A stretch of DNA of 28,775 bases from Cytophagaceae bacterium UBA7467. Its GTDB lineage: Bacteria; Bacteroidota; Bacteroidia; Cytophagales; Spirosomataceae. The DNA lies in NCBI GenBank assembly GCA_002479785.1, contig DLPD01000018.1:34495-63269 (forward strand). The letters run 5' to 3'. Shown one piece after another: positions 23,764 through 28,775 of this stretch (within the stretch, counting starts at the first letter, position 1; each line of letters starts with the position of its first letter). The translations under genes and the position numbers were made by a program. The notes below the pieces were generated by a model. That model had not been told where the DNA came from, ran no database searches, and saw only the letters and a list, made by a program, of their open reading frames with translations.

Positions 23764-24768
23764 TTACTCCCCATTCACCTTCTTAATGAACGATATTACC
23801 CCGTTCATGTAGACCTTTTGGTCGTCCCACATGGCTAAGTGGCTACCGTTAGGGCAGTATAAATAAGAGCCTTTTTGGACTAATTTACTTTGCTCTTCCA
23901 TCGCTTTAGGGTCCATAGTGTCGTATTTAGCGCCCACCATCAAAGTAGGAACGTAAATTTCTTTTAGTCGGTTTTTGATGTCCCATTTTTCCAAAAGGCC
24001 GCTAATCCCAAATTCGCTCGGTCCCTGCATGCGAACATAAACGTCACTATTCCCATGCTTAAATGTACGATTTAAGGCATCTGGCCATTCTTTTAAACGA
24101 CAAATATGTTCATGATAGAAGTTTGGAATCAGCAATTCCATGTAACGTGGATTGTTGAAATCCTTTTTCGCTTCGATAGCTCTTACCTCTGCTAAGACTT
24201 TAGGATCCATTTGCTTTGCAAGTACCTCTTCTGCATATTTTCCATATTCTGGTGCACTCGCCACCATATTAGAAATCACTAATCCTTTGATATTTTTTTG
24301 GTATTTCAACGCATATTCCATGCCTAAAATGCCACCCCATGAATTACCCACAATGTAAAAATTAGAGGAATCTGCACCGATAGCCTTACGCACCTGTTCT
24401 ACCTCTTCTACGAAACGCTCTGTTTTCCAAAGTGTAGAATCAGTGGGTTGATCACTGTAATACGAACCTAGTTGGTCGTATTCATAGAATTCGAAGCCCT
24501 CTCTTTGAAAAAACGTCTCAAAGCATTCCATGTATTCATGCGTCATAGCAGGTCCACCATGTAATAAGAGAATTTTAATTTTAGGATTATTGCCAAAACG
24601 CTTCGTCCACACCTTGAAATTTCCCACAGGCGTAGTGATAGGAATCATTTTCACCCCTGCGGCCTCTAGGCTATCAGGATAGGTGAAATAAGTAGATACC
24701 GTTTCACCACTTTTAGAGCAGGAAGAAAGAGCAAAAATGGAAAGAGCTAAGAGTAGTAGTTTTTTCAT
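23764..24768 (-). CDS. Proline-iminopeptidase-like lipoprotein (S33 family)
   Basis: A 334-residue protein with a lipoprotein signal (lipobox ALSSC, modified Cys17) and an alpha/beta-hydrolase domain of the prolyl iminopeptidase type. HGGP is at 70-73, the YDQLGSYYSD segment matches the family DQRG-type loop, the nucleophile is Ser143 in GNSWGG, the acid is in GAKYDTMDP and the base in NGSHLAMWDD. It should release N-terminal proline or related residues from peptides at the periplasmic or outer surface. The ATG at 24768 is chosen because the lipoprotein signal starts there; the frame stays open 29 codons further upstream without a sensible leader. It appears to be transcribed alone. Confidence 0.9.
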   Translation of the reverse strand: MKKLLLLALSIFALSSCSKSGETVSTYFTYPDSLEAAGVKMIPITTPVGNFKVWTKRFGNNPKIKILLLHGGPAMTHEYMECFETFFQREGFEFYEYDQLGSYYSDQPTDSTLWKTERFVEEVEQVRKAIGADSSNFYIVGNSWGGILGMEYALKYQKNIKGLVISNMVASAPEYGKYAEEVLAKQMDPKVLAEVRAIEAKKDFNNPRYMELLIPNFYHEHICRLKEWPDALNRTFKHGNSDVYVRMQGPSEFGISGLLEKWDIKNRLKEIYVPTLMVGAKYDTMDPKAMEEQSKLVQKGSYLYCPNGSHLAMWDDQKVYMNGVISFIKKVNGE

Positions 24769-24868
24769 CGTTTTTTTTTCTTTAAACATACCATTAAAGT
24801 GCATATTATGGAAATACTTGTTGTTCCGAAAAGGGAAAAGGGAACAAAGTAGCACATGGAAAGTTGGT

Positions 24869-25648
24869 TTAATTTGTATCCGGGAAATTAGATTTAATTA
24901 ATTGTCGTAATTGATAGCTTTTTGCCTTATAACTATTGTAATAATTCTTTTCTGTTACATTCATCAACCAATCACTTCCGCGGAGCATATTGGCAGTTTT
25001 GTGATTTAAATCAGGTAGATTTGTGTTTAGAAAATAGGGTTGGCCAGGTGCAGAACTTTGGTTATTCTTTAACAGAGCTATCATATTACTCCTGGATAAT
25101 CCATTTCGATGAGCATCTACATGAGCAAGATTTAGGTGATTGACTACCCAAGGCTGAATATTGGCATAAAAATATTCTTTCTCCCTGTCTTGACGATATT
25201 CTATACGTTTTAGTTCCATTTTTAAATCAGAAATTGCCTTAGCTAATGTATCATTTTTGAAATAGCGCAAAGATCCAGAACTAATAATTTGATCTAAATT
25301 GGCTTGACGAAACTCAGGATGTCGCCAGATAAAAACGCCACTAAAAAAGTGTAAATAGAGGGTAGTGTCTGTAGGTCTTAAACCTTGATTTTCAATTATA
25401 TTAATGGCAGCGTTGACGGATTGTCTTTCCTTTATTCGAAGTTCTTGAAATGATTTAAAATCAGCTGAGTCTGCTAATAAATCTTTATAGAGAGATTTTG
25501 CTAACTCTTTTTCTCGAAGCCCTTCAATGTAATGTTCACGTTGATTTTCAACAAAAAAGCCTAAGGTAAGTGCCACGAAAATAACAATAAATTCACTGGC
25601 ATAATCCTTGAGACTTTTAGGCGGGTGGTGTGGGTGATGTACTTCCAT
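24869..25648 (-). CDS. Membrane-anchored protein with His-rich leader, paralog A
   Basis: This 259-residue protein has the N-terminal leader MEVHHPHHPP, one transmembrane segment (about 19-33, EFIVIFVALTLGFFV) and then a charged, mostly helical domain. The domain begins ENQREHYIEGLREKELA and later holds SSGSLRYFKND. Bacteroidota genomes often encode proteins with this HH-rich start and GFFVENQREHYIE-like segment; I know of no assigned function. The orientation (short leader inside, large domain outside) is inference. The first 50 codons are identical base for base to those of the gene at 25763-26551, while the rest has diverged strongly. Confidence 0.85.
   Translation of the reverse strand: MEVHHPHHPPKSLKDYASEFIVIFVALTLGFFVENQREHYIEGLREKELAKSLYKDLLADSADFKSFQELRIKERQSVNAAINIIENQGLRPTDTTLYLHFFSGVFIWRHPEFRQANLDQIISSGSLRYFKNDTLAKAISDLKMELKRIEYRQDREKEYFYANIQPWVVNHLNLAHVDAHRNGLSRSNMIALLKNNQSSAPGQPYFLNTNLPDLNHKTANMLRGSDWLMNVTEKNYYNSYKAKSYQLRQLIKSNFPDTN
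25499..25648 (-). repeat. 150-base exact direct repeat, copy A
   Basis: This segment matches 26402-26551 at all 150 positions (offset 903). It covers codons 1-50 of paralog A, beginning exactly at the ATG and ending where the two proteins diverge. Upstream sequences differ from the first base. Confidence 0.95.
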
Positions 25649-25688
25649 TTGTATTTTTTCTTACCTTTCGTATATAAACTAATTGTAT

Positions 25689-25757
25689 ATGCCCTTAGCG
25701 CTTATTATTGCCTTGGTTGTGATTATTGTGCTCTACTACCGTCGGCGCAATAATTAA
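25689..25757 (+). CDS. Possible 22-residue single-helix membrane peptide
   Basis: A short plus-strand frame with ATG at 25689 and TAA at 25755 lies between two minus-strand genes. It encodes a peptide starting MPLALIIALVV, continuing through a valine/isoleucine/leucine core and ending YYRRRNN. A hydrophobic helix capped by three Arg is what a genuine membrane microprotein or type I toxin peptide looks like. A TACCTTTC (7 of 8 to TAnnTTTG) lies at 25662-25669, about 20 bases upstream. Chance cannot be excluded for so short a frame in AT-rich DNA. Confidence 0.35.
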   Translation: MPLALIIALVVIIVLYYRRRNN

Positions 25758-25762
25758 TCATT

Positions 25763-26551
25763 TCACTTGAAATGATAAACTCGACGTAAGTCATTCAGTA
25801 GTTTCGTGTTAATTTCTCTATATTTTTTCAATTCATTATTTCGAGTTGCCGCAAGAAGGAAACGGTAGAATTCCCATGACTTTCTAAGCCTTTTTAAATA
25901 GGCAGGTGTGGGCTTTATTTTAGGATAAATAAGGAAGTTTGATGAATGTAAATATTCCTCTAATAGAACGGATAGTGGACGATTGTTCTTTCCGGTCTCT
26001 GTTAAATCCCTTACTAAGTCTACATTTTGAATCTCTATAAAATTAGGAAGCACAAATTGGTGGTAAACATTGGCCTCACGTTGCATGCGAATTCTAATTT
26101 TCTCCTGGTCATTAATGATTTTCAAAAGGTCTTCTTGAATAGCGATATCCTTGAAGTAACGTAACATTCCAGATGATTCCAGCTGTCTTAAAATGGCACT
26201 TCTAGGTTCAAATTGAATCTGTGAGTTAGCGTTTACTCCGATAAACTGGGCTACTTGAATTCGCTTTTGGATCACAGGGTCGTCCATATCTTCTTTGTAA
26301 TTCAGGTATAATTCATTGAGGTAGGATTCTTTCTTTATTCTGAAAGGAATAACTTCTGCTAATTCGATGGAATCAGCCTTCGTCTCTAAATATAAACTAT
26401 GTGCTAACTCTTTTTCTCGAAGCCCTTCAATGTAATGTTCACGTTGATTTTCAACAAAAAAGCCTAAGGTAAGTGCCACGAAAATAACAATAAATTCACT
26501 GGCATAATCCTTGAGACTTTTAGGCGGGTGGTGTGGGTGATGTACTTCCAT
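25763..26551 (-). CDS. Membrane-anchored protein with His-rich leader, paralog B
   Basis: The 262-residue product has the same architecture as paralog A: MEVHHPHHPP leader, transmembrane helix about 19-33, and a helical charged domain. Residues 1-50 are identical to paralog A. Beyond them only short matches remain (SSGMLRYFKD against SSGSLRYFKND, and a following QxEK/R-rich helix). The ATG at 26551 is chosen because it is the exact counterpart of the paralog A start; an ATG three codons earlier is possible. Function unknown. It lies downstream of the terminator-like hairpin at 26572-26612, so it should have its own promoter. Confidence 0.85.
   Translation of the reverse strand: MEVHHPHHPPKSLKDYASEFIVIFVALTLGFFVENQREHYIEGLREKELAHSLYLETKADSIELAEVIPFRIKKESYLNELYLNYKEDMDDPVIQKRIQVAQFIGVNANSQIQFEPRSAILRQLESSGMLRYFKDIAIQEDLLKIINDQEKIRIRMQREANVYHQFVLPNFIEIQNVDLVRDLTETGKNNRPLSVLLEEYLHSSNFLIYPKIKPTPAYLKRLRKSWEFYRFLLAATRNNELKKYREINTKLLNDLRRVYHFK
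26402..26551 (-). repeat. 150-base exact direct repeat, copy B
   Basis: This is identical at all 150 positions to 25499-25648 and covers codons 1-50 of paralog B. Synonymous sites are also identical, although the downstream parts of the two genes have diverged far. Confidence 0.95.
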
Positions 26552-26571
26552 GTCAAACAATGGGCTATAAA

Positions 26572-26612
26572 AAAATCAAAATTTGGCCTAATATAGACCA
26601 AATTTTGATTTT
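26572..26612 (-). terminator. Terminator-like AT-rich hairpin
   Basis: A perfect 15-base-pair stem (26572-26586 with 26598-26612) has an 11-base loop. On the minus strand it is followed by TTTATAG. It begins 20 bases after the stop codon of the gene at 26632-27357. The stem is mostly A/T with a GG/CC cap, so it is weaker than the other terminators here. Confidence 0.6.
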
Positions 26613-26631
26613 GTAAAGAATAACTAGAATT

Positions 26632-27357
26632 TTATTTAGAAGACAGGTCCGGCTGCAGAGTCATGAAAACGGTTTCATTCTCTACTACGTAATTGCGCAA
26701 GATGGCTATATCGCGTTCGTAGGAACCTTTACCATATATTTCTTCATAAGCAGTTTTTAATTTCGAAGGTTCATCTAACTCTTTCCATCCATTTGGGAAG
26801 CGTCGTGAGAAAATGATTCGATTGGCTCCAGATGTTTGGTAAGTAGCCACTTTGTAACCTGCTTTGTCCCATGCTTTTGGAAGGCGTTTCATCACATCCC
26901 AAAATTCTTGCGCTGGGGCATACTTAATCGTCAATAAATTCGATCGAATCTTGGCAGATCTTTCTGCTGGGCTAGAATTACTGTATTCAGGTTGAAATGT
27001 GATGATTTCACCACCAGTTACCCCTTCTAAATGAGGGGAAACGTTCAAATAAAAGTCATTGGCTGCCTCAGTATTCGGGGGTAAATTGCTAAGCTCATCG
27101 CGTTGAGCCCAAGATAAACCGATATTAGAAAGAGCCATTACTTCATTATGATGGCTACCTCCTACTAAGTTAAATACGGCCCAAGCGTATCGAGAACCAG
27201 CTTTGCGGTATTTGGCAACGTGCGTTTTTAAGGCTTCATTGAAAGCAGCACGGTGGCCAGATTTTACCTTATAATAAATAAAATTCGCCGTATTCGCTTG
27301 TGCAAATGCACTCAAAGTGAAGAGGCAAAGTGCGGAGATAATCAGTAGTTTTTTCAT
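26632..27357 (-). CDS. Secreted protein, possible tandem dimeric alpha/beta-barrel domains
   Basis: A 241-residue exported protein (signal peptide about 1-19, LSAFAQ). The mature part seems to hold two similar halves: NFIYYKVKSGHRAAFNEAL at about 25-43 and, later, LLTIKYAPAQEFWDVMKRL. Each is a beta strand followed by a helix, as in ABM/NIPSNAP-like ferredoxin-fold domains. That reading is by eye and uncertain. No catalytic motif is recognised. It follows the lipoprotein gene at 27365-27880 by 7 bases, so the two form an operon closed by the hairpin at 26572-26612. Confidence 0.75.
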   Translation of the reverse strand: MKKLLIISALCLFTLSAFAQANTANFIYYKVKSGHRAAFNEALKTHVAKYRKAGSRYAWAVFNLVGGSHHNEVMALSNIGLSWAQRDELSNLPPNTEAANDFYLNVSPHLEGVTGGEIITFQPEYSNSSPAERSAKIRSNLLTIKYAPAQEFWDVMKRLPKAWDKAGYKVATYQTSGANRIIFSRRFPNGWKELDEPSKLKTAYEEIYGKGSYERDIAILRNYVVENETVFMTLQPDLSSK

Positions 27358-27364
27358 GGTTTTT

Positions 27365-27880
27365 TTATTTTAAGAGTTCATCAAAAATTTTAGCATCATA
27401 TACATCCCATTCTTCGACAATTTTGCCGTCTTTAACAGCACAAACCTGGTGGAATAAAACATCTTTGGATTTTTTGCCATTACTTGCATTTACTAGCATG
27501 TAGGCAATTACGAAGTTTTTAACCCCTGCCGGAGTGGGCTCATCATTAATAGTTTCCCAAAGTGCGCCATAGTTTTTAATGGTGAATTTTAGTCCCGCTC
27601 CTTTTAAATTACCCAATAATTCATTGTTTTGAGTAACATTTAACTTAGTCAAGTTGTCGTGAATCGTATCATTTTCAGCTGCAAATGCGGCCCTGACAGC
27701 AGCTGTATCTAAGGCAAATGCTTTTTCATTGAATGCTTTGACAAGATCAATGTTTGCAGACTTTGCAACGGTATAGCCGTTTTGATTCGGGTCTTTAGCT
27801 GGAGTTGAAGCTGCTTCTTTTTTTTCTGCACAGCTGAAAAGAAATACCCCAGCTAGCAATAGGATAAAGGTTTGTTTCAT
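27365..27880 (-). CDS. Lipoprotein with NTF2/SnoaL-like domain
   Basis: This 171-residue protein has a lipoprotein signal (FLFSC, Cys17) and then a linker rich in Ala, Lys and Pro. The domain (about 42-170) is consistent with the SnoaL/NTF2-like fold: an opening helix VKAFNEKAFALDTAAVRAAF, a central strand region, and the closing pair DVLFHQVCAVKDGKI and VEEWDVYD. Such domains bind small ligands or catalyse cyclisation, but many are orphan. It is the first gene of a two-gene operon with the secreted protein at 26632-27357. A TAATTTTC (7 of 8 to TAnnTTTG) lies on the minus strand near 27907-27914. Confidence 0.8.
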   Translation of the reverse strand: MKQTFILLLAGVFLFSCAEKKEAASTPAKDPNQNGYTVAKSANIDLVKAFNEKAFALDTAAVRAAFAAENDTIHDNLTKLNVTQNNELLGNLKGAGLKFTIKNYGALWETINDEPTPAGVKNFVIAYMLVNASNGKKSKDVLFHQVCAVKDGKIVEEWDVYDAKIFDELLK

Positions 27881-28007
27881 TTTAGAGGTGTTTTTTGGTT
27901 TGGATGGAAAATTAGTGGCTTACTTTAGTTTAAATTGATTTTTCACTTTCGTTTTTGTCCATTTTTCTCTATTTTTTGTCTAAAATTCAGCTGTTAACCT
28001 GAAATCT

Positions 28008-28775
28008 ATGTTTGATTTTGTTCCGTACTTATCCTTTTTGACAAGTGGAATCGGGGTGTTGTTTATCATCTATTTGATTATTCGTTTCCCTAAAATTCCT
28101 CAAGTGTATGGGCTGGCCTGGATCATATTTTCCCTCGTTTTTTTAGAGTTTTACATTTATGCCTTAACCTCAAAGCATATCTACCAGATGCTCTTTATTT
28201 TAAGGACTCCAAATATTATACGCGTCTTTTTACCTGTTACCTTATTCTTGTATGTTCGAAAAATGCTCGATCCTATCATGTCGATTAGTGGCTGGCATTA
28301 CCTACATTTATTGTTTCCCGTCGTAATCACGATCGGTATAATGCCAGATTTGTTTTTATCAGCCGCAGAAAAGTCAGCTATTTTGGATCATTATTATCAG
28401 CGTAATCAGTATTTTATTTCAAAGCCCATGGGGTGGATACCGGCCGGTTTTGTACAACCCGTTTCGATTCTTGTGGGGATTTTATATGGGGTGATATCGC
28501 TTTGGACTATTCAAAAAACAAAGCAAAAAAGAGGGTCCAACTTTATCTATCTAAATAAACAGTCTCTCACTTGGTTGAATTTATTAAGTGGGGCAGTCAC
28601 TGTTTATTTTCTACTTCAGTTGTATCAATATGTAAACCTATTTTTGAATAATAGTTTTGATCCCCCCTCTCAATTAATCAAGTGTATTTTAGGGATTTCC
28701 TTGTTTACCTATTTTATCACTACGCCTAATGTGCAAGAAAACATGGACGGTTGCATTTTGCCCAAAGAAAAAGGA
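28008..28775 (+). CDS. Multi-spanning membrane protein, N-terminal part (AraC-type regulator likely), runs off the window
   Basis: The frame opens at ATG 28008 and stays open for 256 codons to the last base, so the C-terminus is missing. The visible part is strongly hydrophobic, with about seven predicted membrane helices (near residues 7-26, 36-54, 68-82, 97-114, 148-167, 190-208 and 226-240). It includes LPVTLFLYVRKMLDP and HYLHLLFPVVITIG. This layout (P-x-x-L-x-L-Y-V-R, then a His before a helix) is typical of Bacteroidota membrane-bound transcription factors with a C-terminal AraC helix-turn-helix. That domain is not in view, so the regulator call is inference. It diverges from the lipoprotein operon across a 127-base gap. 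Confidence 0.7.
   Translation, partial: MFDFVPYLSFLTSGIGVLFIIYLIIRFPKIPQVYGLAWIIFSLVFLEFYIYALTSKHIYQMLFILRTPNIIRVFLPVTLFLYVRKMLDPIMSISGWHYLHLLFPVVITIGIMPDLFLSAAEKSAILDHYYQRNQYFISKPMGWIPAGFVQPVSILVGILYGVISLWTIQKTKQKRGSNFIYLNKQSLTWLNLLSGAVTVYFLLQLYQYVNLFLNNSFDPPSQLIKCILGISLFTYFITTPNVQENMDGCILPKEKG

Noticed and set aside
24821..24847. TTGTTCC/GGAACAA inverted repeat upstream of the iminopeptidase-like gene
   Set aside because: It is only 7 base pairs with a 13-base loop and no T-run, between the gene ending at 24869 and the one starting at 24768. Too weak to call a terminator or operator.

Overview
The window looks like a Bacteroidota chromosome fragment, probably Cytophagales. Outer-membrane receptors of the OMP beta-barrel/carboxypeptidase-regulatory type, a HHPHHPP-leader membrane-protein pair, an HMA protein with the Bacteroidota-style C-terminal tail, TAnnTTTG-type promoter elements and almost no Shine-Dalgarno sequences all point that way. 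A freshwater, rhodopsin-bearing, pigmented genus such as Aquirufa would fit, but that is a guess. Base composition is moderately AT-rich. Genes are packed tightly and no gene-free stretch exceeds 300 bases. I see no rRNA, tRNA, CRISPR array, transposase or phage gene.

Layout. 1-4273 (minus strand): a TonB-dependent outer-membrane receptor flanked by a hairpin block and a small repeat family, then a secreted cytochrome c-PQQ sugar dehydrogenase fusion. 4350-11237 (plus): a secreted M14-like metallopeptidase, a membrane-anchored alpha/beta hydrolase and two secreted type-B carboxylesterases, closed by a shared bidirectional terminator. 11284-12675: a small HMA metal-binding protein diverging from a flavin-reductase-like protein and a DinB-like protein, with overlapping divergent promoters and a palindrome between them. 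12667-14060 (minus): an HI0933-type flavoprotein preceded by a 60-residue unknown protein. 14107-18653 (minus): a tight operon of acyl-CoA thioesterase, type-B carboxylesterase, feruloyl-esterase/LpqC-like hydrolase and serine beta-lactamase-fold esterase.

18747-22770 (minus) is the phototrophy region. In transcription order it reads GH10 xylanase, two-helix small protein, crtY lycopene cyclase, blh beta-carotene dioxygenase and a proton-pumping rhodopsin, ending in a strong terminator. CrtY makes beta-carotene, Blh cleaves it to retinal, and retinal is the rhodopsin chromophore. The rhodopsin has the DTE proton-pump motif, a green-tuning Met and a Gly at the helix-E position that opens the carotenoid-antenna window in xanthorhodopsin.

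22832-28775: a secreted alpha/beta hydrolase, a proline-iminopeptidase-like lipoprotein, two paralogous membrane proteins whose first 50 codons are identical at every base, a possible 22-residue membrane peptide between them, a two-gene operon of a lipoprotein and a secreted protein, and the 5' part of a multi-spanning membrane protein that may be an AraC-type regulator running off the window.

Taken together, the window holds seven alpha/beta hydrolases, one beta-lactamase-fold esterase, an M14 peptidase, a GH10 xylanase and a PQQ dehydrogenase, most with export signals. This suggests a scavenger of esterified plant or algal polymers that supplements respiration with light.
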